This document shows positions 42,702 to 50,363 of a stretch of 50,363 nucleotides of DNA, piece after piece. Below the pieces are notes generated by a model that was given only the letters and a program-made list of their open reading frames with translations, searched no databases and was not told the origin of the DNA. A program made the position numbers and the translations under genes. Positions within the stretch are counted from its first letter, which is position 1, and each line of letters opens with the position of its first letter. Source of the DNA: Promethearchaeota archaeon (GTDB lineage Archaea > Asgardarchaeota > Lokiarchaeia > Sigyniarchaeales > SOKP01); the NCBI GenBank assembly GCA_018238625.1, contig JABCSY010000018.1:1-50363 (forward strand), written 5' to 3'.

Positions 42702-43913
42702 TTAATAAGCCTTCTTTAATTTTGAATATTTTCCTACTTTGAAGAAATTTCCAATCATTCCACCCATAATGCCTAAAATTATTGCAATAATAACCCAGAA
42801 ATAAACGATGAAAATGATGTTTGTTGGATCGGCTGGTATAGCTGGAATATTACCTCCTGAAAACAGAGAAATCGGGAATATCTCTGGTTGGTTTATAAGT
42901 AGCACAAATAAAGGAATATAAGCTAAGTTATAGATGGCTCCAATTACCAAAAAGACTTGTTGTCCCGTGTAATTACTAACGCCAATTACAAGGCGAATTA
43001 GACTAAATAACCCACTTACAAAAATTAAAAATCCCATCATCTTAAGCCATTCTAGAAAACCAGGTTGCATTAATCCCGCAACCGCAAACGGTTGGATTAT
43101 TAGAATTAAGCCAAAAATTATCCCCGCTAAGGTCCCAAATATTAGTTCTCCTATAGTGACCGGTTGAGTTTTACCGATCTCTCTTTTTAGTTTAGCTTCT
43201 TCCACTTTCTGTTTTCGAAGTACTTTAGCCGTTGCTAACTTCTCTTTTTCTATGGCTTTTATTTCAATTTTCTTCTCTTTCGCACGATGTTTAGCTGCTA
43301 CCATTTTTTCTTCTCGAAGTACTCTAGCTTCTTGTATTTTTTGTTTAGTATATATTTTTGATTCTTCCAATTGTTCTTCGTTAAAATTGAAAGGGAAAAG
43401 TATGGCCAAACGCTTGGGAATTATTCCAAAATCTTCGGGTAAGAAACCTTCCATAGAAAAATAAACGAATACTATTGTAATTACAATTGCGGAGATTAAA
43501 CATCCAATCCAGATTCCATTTAGCATCCCTCCTAATACTTCCCACCAATTCTTAAAAAAAAACTGAAAAACTGCGCCTAAAACGTTGACAAAAAACACAA
43601 CTCCAAAGAAAAAAAACAAAGATCTTAAATAAAAATCGACGAGTTCTTGTGTAATGTAGAACCTTGGCGTACCTCGGCGCTTATATAATTTTGCTATGCT
43701 TTCGGGAGTCCCCATTCGCATGATCGCTTCTTGTACATCTGCGTCAGTTAATGATTCGCCTCCAGAAATTGCTCTTGCCTCGTTATAAAGTTGCTGTTCT
43801 AAATCGTATAATATGTTCTTTAATTCTTCTTCTTTCCATTTCAACCATTCTGGAAGTTTCTGTTTAACTTGAGCAATGTAATTTTTAACAAGTTTATTCT
43901 CAAAATCACTCAT
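42702..43913 (-). CDS. HAAS-domain membrane protein, paralog B
   Basis: This 403-aa relative of the protein at 40720 has the same HAAS start (KNYIAQVKQKLPEWLKWKEEELK, then RMGTPESIAKLYKRRGTPRFY) and the same membrane plan. Its central cytosolic loop is longer, a Lys/Glu/Arg coiled coil of ~70 residues (KAIEKEKLATAKVLRKQKVEE). No PadR gene accompanies it and no copy of the AGTATT-N5-AATACT site lies upstream. ATG 43913 is preferred to GTG 43922. Function is unknown; a duplicated sensor with a new cytosolic rod is a fair reading. Confidence 0.72.
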   Translation of the reverse strand: MSDFENKLVKNYIAQVKQKLPEWLKWKEEELKNILYDLEQQLYNEARAISGGESLTDADVQEAIMRMGTPESIAKLYKRRGTPRFYITQELVDFYLRSLFFFFGVVFFVNVLGAVFQFFFKNWWEVLGGMLNGIWIGCLISAIVITIVFVYFSMEGFLPEDFGIIPKRLAILFPFNFNEEQLEESKIYTKQKIQEARVLREEKMVAAKHRAKEKKIEIKAIEKEKLATAKVLRKQKVEEAKLKREIGKTQPVTIGELIFGTLAGIIFGLILIIQPFAVAGLMQPGFLEWLKMMGFLIFVSGLFSLIRLVIGVSNYTGQQVFLVIGAIYNLAYIPLFVLLINQPEIFPISLFSGGNIPAIPADPTNIIFIVYFWVIIAIILGIMGGMIGNFFKVGKYSKLKKAY

Positions 43914-44113
43914 ATTGTCCACTTTATTATTTAATCACACTTTTATTAGATAATAATTCAATATTAATAGCAACTAATGATAATATTCTATTAAAAAAAA
44001 CGGAGACCAATTTTAATTTTTAAATATTACTTCGTATCAAAATGTAAGAACACATTAAATGTTAAAGAATTAGGTCTATGACCACATAAGAACAAGATTA
44101 GATTAACAGAAAA

Positions 44114-45538
44114 ATGGATAATAATTCGAGAAATTCCAAGGAAAAAACAAATAGGCGAAAATTCGGTGTTCATTTAACTTCAGTTGAAATATTCAATAAA
44201 TATATTTTTCCTGAAATTAAAGATCTATTAGAAAATTACTTATGGGTTGATCTGTACGCTGGTGAGGGTAACTTAATTTTACCTATTTTAAATGAAATCC
44301 CCTACGACAAGCGAGAAAGTTTTTTCCGAGGTCATATTTTTTTGTTTGACATTCAAAAAGATATGGTTCAAAAGTGTATTTATAATGCTGAGGAATATGG
44401 AATTTCTAAACAAATCGCAGAAAAAAATATCAAAAAACGTGATAATCTTGAAAGCTTTCCTCAAATTTTAAAACGAAAAAAATTTCCTATTTTTCACATT
44501 ACTAATCCACCATACCTATATTTAGGTTACATTAGGAAGCGCTACGAAACCCAGAAGTTTCTTCAATATTTTAAAAAAGAAAATAAGGGTTATCAAGATT
44601 TATATCAAATCGCTATGATTAATGACTTGCGTAACGAAGTTGAGAATCTGATCTATGTGATTCCTACTAACTTCTTATATGGCGCAACTATTTCAAATAA
44701 ATTCCGTTTAGACTTTTTAAAATATTATAATATTCTTAAAATGATAATTTTTGAAACAAAAATCTTTGAACATACGGGTTCAAATATTTGTATTGGTTTT
44801 TTCAAGAAGAAAAAAGTTCCGCAAGATGAGTTTCAGACATTTACAGGGTTAAAGACCAAAAAACAAAATGATATTTTGAAGATGGTTTACAGTTTAAACC
44901 CCAAATATAAATACAGAGCAGGTTCCAAATTTGACGAATTTTTAGAGAGTTATAAAGCGGCCAATCCATTAATAGTTAAGTATTATTTATTGAAAAAAGA
45001 AGTTTCGCAAAATAATGGTGCTTTTGAGATCGAAGTTATTGACGCGAACCAGTACAAAAACAATCAATATGTAAAATTAAATATTAAAGTAAATGAAAAG
45101 TTGAAGCGGATAATTGAATCAAATATTTTGTATGTTAGGACTGTAGACACAGGTTCCTATAATGGGCGAGCAGGATTGGAGCAAATAAGAGAGGATTTCG
45201 GTGTTAGTGCGATTTACGTGTCCCAAAAAACCTATAGAACCCATCCGATCCAAATCTTCTTGGAACCAAATATTTCCATAAAAGAGCAGTTTCTCTTAAG
45301 AGATTATTTTAATTTTATTTTAGAGCAATTTAGACTCAAATTAGACAGCGAGTTTTTAACAACCTACAAATACTCTCAAGCAGAATACACGCGAAAATAT
45401 TTAGGTTTAAATCAAACGAGAAAATTGATTGAAACATTCCCCTATAGAAAGCTCACTTCAGAAAAAAATCAAGAGTTGAAATCCTTAATTACTGGTAAAG
45501 ATTTTGAAAGAATTTTAGATTTTTTAGAAAGCATATAG
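44114..45538 (+). CDS. N6-adenine DNA methyltransferase (Eco57I/TaqI type), solitary
   Basis: The 474-aa protein has motif I WVDLYAGEGNLILPIL (SAM loop), then FDIQ acidic residue of motif II, motif IV ITNPPYLYLGY (catalytic NPPY) near residue 135, and a later target-recognition part with many aromatic residues. It begins FGVHLTSVEIFNKYIFPE, a common opening for these enzymes. No endonuclease gene is adjacent, so it is an orphan methylase or guards against an enzyme coded elsewhere. It is convergent with the lipid operon, 11 bp between stops. The target sequence is unknown. Confidence 0.85.
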   Translation: MDNNSRNSKEKTNRRKFGVHLTSVEIFNKYIFPEIKDLLENYLWVDLYAGEGNLILPILNEIPYDKRESFFRGHIFLFDIQKDMVQKCIYNAEEYGISKQIAEKNIKKRDNLESFPQILKRKKFPIFHITNPPYLYLGYIRKRYETQKFLQYFKKENKGYQDLYQIAMINDLRNEVENLIYVIPTNFLYGATISNKFRLDFLKYYNILKMIIFETKIFEHTGSNICIGFFKKKKVPQDEFQTFTGLKTKKQNDILKMVYSLNPKYKYRAGSKFDEFLESYKAANPLIVKYYLLKKEVSQNNGAFEIEVIDANQYKNNQYVKLNIKVNEKLKRIIESNILYVRTVDTGSYNGRAGLEQIREDFGVSAIYVSQKTYRTHPIQIFLEPNISIKEQFLLRDYFNFILEQFRLKLDSEFLTTYKYSQAEYTRKYLGLNQTRKLIETFPYRKLTSEKNQELKSLITGKDFERILDFLESI

Positions 45539-45549
45539 TTTAATCAAGC

Positions 45550-46425
45550 TTATAAAATGCTAGGAAAAAGAAAGGTAATTAACCCCAGAAATGCTCCAAT
45601 TTTTAACAGTAAACTAATCCTTTTAAAATCTTTTCTTTCTAATTTCGTAGTAAGCATTAAAAAAATTGCGTAAAATACATCAATAAAACCAAAAACCATT
45701 AAAATAATAAATAGGATTGGATTTAGAATGTTAGTAAAAATAGGTAAAATAAAAAATATTATTGCTGTAATTGAAAAAACTAAGGAGATATAGATAGATT
45801 TTCTAATTCCAATCTTAATAGCTAATGTTTTTACCCCATGATTTTTATCTCCTTCAATATCTTCACAACCTTTAATAATTTCTCGAGAAACTAAAAGAGA
45901 GAATGCTGTTATAAAGAAAAAATAAATGAAAGGAGGAATAGATGAATTGTTTAATACCGCTCCATAAACCATGCCAATTGAAAAAGAAATTCCTACAGCA
46001 ATATTTCCAAAAAATCCACTTTTCTTACCCCATTTTGCGTATACCCATCCAATGAACCCAAAAAACGACGCTAACACGATATTTAATAAACCTAGATTAA
46101 AAAGAATACTATGCAAAATGCTAAGAGCTAATCCGATAATAAGATAAATTGAAAAGAGTAATTTCGCTTGCTTTAAATTTATTGAACCTCTTGGAATAGG
46201 GCGTTCTGGTCTATTGATTTTATCTATTTCAATATCGTAAATGTCATTGATAATCATTCCTGCAGCCGCGATAAAAATGTATGTAAAAACGCCTAAAATT
46301 ATATTAATTAATAACTTATCTAATGGAATGCCTAAACGGGTATTTAATAAGCCAATAATTACTGTTAAAGCCCCCATTAAACAGTTTATAGGTCGTATAA
46401 TTTCGATAGCGTCTTTAAATCTCAT
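45550..46425 (-). CDS. digeranylgeranylglyceryl phosphate synthase (UbiA family)
   Basis: This membrane prenyltransferase adds the second geranylgeranyl chain to GGGP in archaeal lipid synthesis. The first Asp-rich motif is NDIYDIEIDKINRPERPIPRG, and the second is KGCEDIEGDKNHGVKTL. About eight membrane helices. At 291 aa it has the usual length. It is the last gene of the lipid operon, 11 bp after the GGGP synthase gene, so the two committed enzymes are coupled. Confidence 0.93.
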   Translation of the reverse strand: MRFKDAIEIIRPINCLMGALTVIIGLLNTRLGIPLDKLLINIILGVFTYIFIAAAGMIINDIYDIEIDKINRPERPIPRGSINLKQAKLLFSIYLIIGLALSILHSILFNLGLLNIVLASFFGFIGWVYAKWGKKSGFFGNIAVGISFSIGMVYGAVLNNSSIPPFIYFFFITAFSLLVSREIIKGCEDIEGDKNHGVKTLAIKIGIRKSIYISLVFSITAIIFFILPIFTNILNPILFIILMVFGFIDVFYAIFLMLTTKLERKDFKRISLLLKIGAFLGLITFLFPSIL

Positions 46426-46436
46426 ATTAAAAACAA

Positions 46437-47258
46437 TTAAAGAATTTTTTTGTAATTATTCTTACGACTTTTACCAGATTTCTTTATTTCTTCAATGATA
46501 GCTTTTAAAGAGTTCCCATCGTCTTTTAATACTTGGTTTTCTAAAAATGTTCCCATTACGATGATGTCTGCCCCCGCTTCAACGAACATTCTAGCGTCTT
46601 CTATACTACTAACACCTCCACCCACAATTATTGGAATGCTTAACATATTTGAACAAAGCTTAATAATTTCGGTGGGAAGACTTTCACTACCGGACCCCGC
46701 TTCTAGATATATAAGCTTAAAGCCAAAATATTCAGCCGCTAATGAGTAGGCAGCAGTTAATTTAGGTTTTTTTCTTGGAAGTAATTTGGCTCTACTTATC
46801 CATCCCGCAGTACCTCCAGGCTCGATAATTAAATATGCTGTGGATATTATTTCAAGGTTAGCCAGTTTCACCGTATATGACGCAAGCGCTTGTTGCCCAA
46901 CAATAAAATAAGGATCTTCAGAATTTAAAATAGACATAAATAAAATAGCATCAGCTTCTTTTGAAACGTTTCCGATACCTCCTGGAAAAATTATAATTGG
47001 TAAATTTACTTTTTCTTTAATTGCCAATATTGTCTCATCAACAAATCTTTGGTCAAAAACTGTACTTCCACCAATTAAAATGGCATCAGTTCCTGCTTGT
47101 TCAGCAAAAAATGCCATTTTTCCTGCTCTGTTGGGACTTTGCTTAGTGGGATCTGGATCTATTAAAGAAAAATGAAGTGTACCATCGCTATTTATTTTAT
47201 TAATTAAATAATCGTAAGTGCTCGTCTTCAAGATATTTTTAGTCAATGCATCAACCAT
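46437..47258 (-). CDS. geranylgeranylglyceryl phosphate synthase
   Basis: This TIM-barrel enzyme attaches geranylgeranyl diphosphate to sn-glycerol-1-phosphate, making the first ether bond of archaeal lipids. It has LHFSLIDPDPTKQ at the N-terminus, DAILIGGSTVF, PIIIFPGGIGNVS, YLIIEPGGTAGWI, YLEAGSGSE and the phosphate loop VGGGVSS with MGTF. ATG 47258 is used, with GTGA six bases before it; GTG 47267 is the longer alternative. It lies in the run of four minus-strand lipid genes. Confidence 0.95.
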   Translation of the reverse strand: MVDALTKNILKTSTYDYLINKINSDGTLHFSLIDPDPTKQSPNRAGKMAFFAEQAGTDAILIGGSTVFDQRFVDETILAIKEKVNLPIIIFPGGIGNVSKEADAILFMSILNSEDPYFIVGQQALASYTVKLANLEIISTAYLIIEPGGTAGWISRAKLLPRKKPKLTAAYSLAAEYFGFKLIYLEAGSGSESLPTEIIKLCSNMLSIPIIVGGGVSSIEDARMFVEAGADIIVMGTFLENQVLKDDGNSLKAIIEEIKKSGKSRKNNYKKIL

Positions 47259-47276
47259 AAAATTCACTAATTATAA

Positions 47277-48671
47277 TTAATTTACTTTTTTAGTATTTAC
47301 TAGTGTTTTCTTAATTTTATCATAAACTTGTGTAACTCTACTTTTCCATTCTTCAAATTTCACAATATCATTTGGAAAGTTCTTGTATAGTTTTGAAATT
47401 TCGTTCATCCTTATTCTGAGGAAATTTAAATCTAATAATAGGTTTGACTTAGAGAGCCCTTTAAACGCCTTTGTTACCATATTAAGCAACGATAAATCCA
47501 TTCGTCCAGTTGAAGAGATTTCAAGAATTTCTTCTCCACTTAGTAAATCATTTTGCAAAGCAAAATTTAGTTCGTCGTTGGATAGAACTTGGAGAGTCAT
47601 TCTTAGCAAATCTAATGAAGCAAATTCCGCGCCGATACGGGTCATTACGCTATAATTATAACCCCATAATGAGTTAATTGAGTAATCTTCTTTTTCAATA
47701 GCGGCTAAAGCATTGTTGGCAGCAAAAAAGCCTCCTCTCATTGAAGGATCGATCCCACCTCCGTGAAGTGGATTAACTTGGCAAGCGGCGTCTCCAACGA
47801 GCATTATACCATCGTCTGCGCACGACCAAATAGGCCTTCTAACGGGCACTACGCCCCCTCCAGAAGAAATAACTTCATACTTTGAAGTTTTAATATATTC
47901 TTTAAAAACATTTTGTTGATATAGGTTTTTTACTTTACCTTTGTAATCCATAAACGTCCCTAAACCAATATTTACGGATGATTCATTTCTTGGGAAATAC
48001 CAAATATAACCTCCCGGTGCTTTTTCGCTATTTAAGGTTATTGAAATATATTCAGGATCTTTAATGTTTAGGTCTTGAGGAGAGAATTTTACAATTTCCC
48101 TATAGCAAAGAATGCAATCTTCCTTTAAAATCTCTTTCTCGATTAAAGCGCTTTTTACCTTCTTTCTTATTGGAGAATAAAAACCAGATGCATCAATTAC
48201 AATTTTAGATTTTAAATCTAATTTCTCGCCATTTTTTAGCTTTACTTTTACTCCAGTAACGAAATTTTTGTTATATAATAAATCTAAAACCATCGTTTTA
48301 TCCATAAACTGCTCTACGCCGGCATCTAATGCTTCGTTAAGTAGTCTTTGCCCAAACTCTATTCTATTAACAATATAACCCGCTTGTTTTGAATCAGTTA
48401 AATCGATACATTTTTTTAGGTCAGGGGAATATAATTTTGCGCCTTTGATACGACACGAAAGCTCTTCTCCTTTTGGACGGTTAATGCTTAAAAAATCAAA
48501 AACATCTGTTCCAACAGCGTCTCCGCAAATTTTATCACCGATTTTATTTTTTTCCTTCCTGTCGATAAGGCAAACTTTTAAACCTTTTTCAGCGGCAAAC
48601 CGAGCTGCTGTACTGCCTCCCGTTCCCGCTCCAACTACGATTAAGTCAAAAAAATTCTTTAAATTTTCCAT
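47277..48671 (-). CDS. geranylgeranyl reductase-family flavoprotein
   Basis: This FAD enzyme saturates the isoprenoid chains of archaeal lipids. The dinucleotide loop is LIVVGAGTGGSTAARFAAEKG at ~11-31. The second FAD motif is GIMLVGDAACQVNPLHGGGIDPSMRGG, and the substrate-side motif is GGYIWYFPR. A Cys in KIGDKICGDAVG matches the family's GD..CG. Full length (464 aa). It precedes GGGP synthase in the operon. Its electron donor is not evident. Confidence 0.92.
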   Translation of the reverse strand: MENLKNFFDLIVVGAGTGGSTAARFAAEKGLKVCLIDRKEKNKIGDKICGDAVGTDVFDFLSINRPKGEELSCRIKGAKLYSPDLKKCIDLTDSKQAGYIVNRIEFGQRLLNEALDAGVEQFMDKTMVLDLLYNKNFVTGVKVKLKNGEKLDLKSKIVIDASGFYSPIRKKVKSALIEKEILKEDCILCYREIVKFSPQDLNIKDPEYISITLNSEKAPGGYIWYFPRNESSVNIGLGTFMDYKGKVKNLYQQNVFKEYIKTSKYEVISSGGGVVPVRRPIWSCADDGIMLVGDAACQVNPLHGGGIDPSMRGGFFAANNALAAIEKEDYSINSLWGYNYSVMTRIGAEFASLDLLRMTLQVLSNDELNFALQNDLLSGEEILEISSTGRMDLSLLNMVTKAFKGLSKSNLLLDLNFLRIRMNEISKLYKNFPNDIVKFEEWKSRVTQVYDKIKKTLVNTKKVN

Positions 48672-48744
48672 TTTGATTTTCTTTCTTTTTTAGATGATAA
48701 CAATAGCTCTAATGATAATAAAAAATAAAAAGTTAGATTTAAGA

Positions 48745-49485
48745 TTAAATTAATGTTAATAGAAAAATTATTAGCGTTGTAAAAATAGGTACTGTCAGAT
48801 CATCATAAGTACTAGGAGAAGCTAATTCTATTATTGTTGCTAAAGCACTGGTAATTAGTGAATATAAAAAAGCAACTTCTAATGTAATATGTATTTGTGT
48901 TATTGGAATTAAAACTCCTATAAATGTAAAAGCAAAGAGACAAAGTACAAATCCACTAATAAAAAATACTAACGAACCTTCCAAAGATCTCGTAGTGCTA
49001 AGCCATGGAAGGTTTATTTTATGTTTTCCGTATTTTTTGCCAACAATCGATGCAAGGGTATCTGAAATAATCATTAACAGAATTCCAGCAATTGGGAAAT
49101 ACAACTGCTCTGGGGCTATAATGACAAAAATCGTGATCAATAATAAGATCGATAGACAGTAATTAAATGGCCCCGTTAACCGGCCTGCTTTTTCTTCTGC
49201 TTCTTCTCCTATTGAATCGTACAAATCTCTTAACTGTTTTACCTTACTTTTTTTTGAACTCAAAAAAGTTAAAATTGTCATTGAACTAGCCAATAATACA
49301 GCCCACCATGGCCAAGAAAAAAATGGAGTTATTAAAATACTTAACCCAGCAAATAAATGCACCATCTTACGAGCTTGGAATTTAGTGATTTTATCTCTCT
49401 TCTTCAATTGAACTGGTATTAAAATAGTTGCAAAAACATAAACAAATGTTAATAGTAAAAGCAGTAAATCAAATAAAATATTCAT
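48745..49485 (-). CDS. dolichol/phytol kinase-like CTP-transferase-fold membrane protein
   Basis: The 246-aa protein has about seven membrane helices. FQARKMVHLFAGLSILI near residue 40, then ISDTLASIVGKKYGKHKI, then TTRSLEGSLVFFISGFV are the signature of the SEC59/VTE5/DGK1 kinase and CDP-alcohol group, which uses CTP or another nucleotide on isoprenoid alcohols. It is the first gene of the ether-lipid operon, which suggests a geranylgeraniol kinase or a lipid head-group activation step. The choice between these is inference. Confidence 0.8.
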   Translation of the reverse strand: MNILFDLLLLLLTFVYVFATILIPVQLKKRDKITKFQARKMVHLFAGLSILITPFFSWPWWAVLLASSMTILTFLSSKKSKVKQLRDLYDSIGEEAEEKAGRLTGPFNYCLSILLLITIFVIIAPEQLYFPIAGILLMIISDTLASIVGKKYGKHKINLPWLSTTRSLEGSLVFFISGFVLCLFAFTFIGVLIPITQIHITLEVAFLYSLITSALATIIELASPSTYDDLTVPIFTTLIIFLLTLI

Positions 49486-49685
49486 AGATAGTCGGTCCTT
49501 TTAATAATTATTATTAATAAACCAGAGAAAGCTTTTTTTATTAAAAATAAAATCCCACTCATTCGAATATTAAGTGTTACAATCTCAAAAAGAATGGTAT
49601 TCTTTGTACAATTTTGGATCTTTTTGAAAACTTATAAATACTACATTATCTAATCTACATACACCATATTTCAAGTGAAAATATC

Positions 49686-50363
49686 ATGACAGAACAACAA
49701 AAAATGAAATTTTCTGATTCGATCACAAAAAAAAATGTTTTTCTATACTCTTGGTGGTATAAGTAGTGGGTTAATGTTCACGATGTGGGGGCAAATTCAA
49801 TTTTTTGCGGTAAATTTTCTATTAATTCCAACAGCAGTAATTCCGTTGATCTATTTAATATATTCGATTGTAGATGGTCTAAACGATCCAATAATTGGAT
49901 ATTTAGCTGATAATTCTAAGAAATTTACTTCAAGATTTGGAAAGAGATTCCCGTGGATTATTGGAGGCTTAATTATAGGTCCAATTTTTCTAATCTTAAG
50001 TTTTATCCAAATTTCTCCTGACATTCTGATATCTGTAATTTGGCTAACTGTTATTATGGTGGTATATGATACTTTTATGTCGTCAAGGGAGATTAATGAA
50101 ATGGCTTTATTTCCCGATTTATTTAGGGAAGATTCCCATAGAAGAAAGGTAATCGTTATAGGAGCAATTATAGGGGGTATAGCAACAATTTTTATCAATG
50201 TCTTAATACCTAGATTCATATCGTCAATTGGATATTTAGGAACGGTATTTCTTGTTGTTGTTTTTGGTTACATTTTAGCCATTCCATATAGTTCTGGAAT
50301 TCGAGAACCTAAAGAAATGAAGGAATTTCGGGCAGAATTGGACAGTTCAAAAAAGGGTTCATC
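49686..50363 (+). CDS. GPH-family sugar symporter, frameshifted near the start and cut by the window end
   Basis: From ATG 49735 the frame is open to the window end and reads a MelB-like transporter: FYTLGGISSGLMF, then DGLNDPIIGYLADNSKKF, then SRFGKRFPWI and MALFPDLFRED. The true start seems to be ATG 49686 (MTEQQKMKFSDSITKK), placed ~45 bp after a TATA-like CTTATAAATA. That frame stops at TAG unless one A is dropped from the nine-A run at 49727-49735. This is either a sequencing error, slippage or a real mutation. It is related to the symporter at 10646. Confidence 0.8.

Noticed and set aside
49851..50219. 122-aa minus-strand ORF
   Set aside because: It is antisense to the GPH symporter, whose plus-strand frame carries clear family motifs.
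1..50363. CRISPR array, tRNA or rRNA genes
   Set aside because: No regularly spaced repeats and no cloverleaf or rRNA-like sequence were found by eye; a covariance-model search would be decisive.

Overview
The window looks like a piece of a low-GC Asgard archaeon genome, most like the Lokiarchaeia. It combines archaeal pathways (ether-lipid synthesis, tetrahydromethanopterin, coenzyme F420, archaeal riboflavin reductase, FtsZ, Endonuclease Q) with a eukaryote-like ubiquitin system: ubiquitin-fold proteins, a UBA3-like E1, an HPN-motif E2, an RPN11-like JAMM peptidase and a membrane RING-like protein. Promoters carry archaeal TATA boxes. Shine-Dalgarno-like GGTG/GTGAT motifs precede several genes, and GTG and TTG starts are common. 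The lineage is inferred from gene content; no rRNA or tRNA gene was seen.

Layout. 1-5180: accessory genes (small unknown ORF between 79-bp direct repeats, flavin split-barrel protein, TetR regulator with operator array, AttH/CrtC-type lipocalin), then ftsZ and a small CxxC protein. 5253-14470: a minus-strand set EndoQ, TPR protein, nucleotidyltransferase and coiled-coil protein. It is split by a three-gene sugar cassette (MDR dehydrogenase, Gfo/Idh/MocA oxidoreductase, GPH symporter). The cassette is bounded by decayed duplicates of EndoQ, TPR and nucleotidyltransferase, which record a tandem duplication followed by insertion. 14644-21089: the ubiquitin cluster. 21104-26225: pterin, riboflavin and F420 genes (MptA; amidohydrolase, ArfC, CofG, CofH in overlapping order). 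26222-28529: a glutamate dehydrogenase-type enzyme fused to CBS domains, and an ABM-fold protein. 28550-33512: tetrahydromethanopterin genes (dihydropteroate synthase-related protein, DUF1464, DUF447, MptD, beta-RFAP synthase). 33608-36144: FeoB and FeoA. 36589-39855: a lone receiver protein, a PurM/HypE-like protein and a CpXC-LarE fusion. 40093-43913: a PadR regulator with tandem operators, two paralogous HAAS membrane proteins and a DUF998 membrane protein. 44114-45538: a solitary N6-adenine methyltransferase. 45550-49485: an ether-lipid operon (lipid kinase-like protein, geranylgeranyl reductase, GGGP synthase, DGGGP synthase). 49686-end: a second GPH symporter, cut by the window end and carrying an apparent frameshift.

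Most interesting points. (1) The ubiquitin cluster holds three ubiquitin-fold proteins. One ends in a bare Ala-Gly, one ends in Ala-Gly plus two residues that the neighbouring JAMM protease could remove, and one is fused to two membrane segments and cannot be conjugated. (2) A deaminase-type amidohydrolase is overlapped with arfC and cofGH, so it is a candidate for the unassigned archaeal riboflavin-pathway deaminase. (3) Two or three genes appear to start at ATT or ATA. (4) The duplication-insertion scar can be read base by base.
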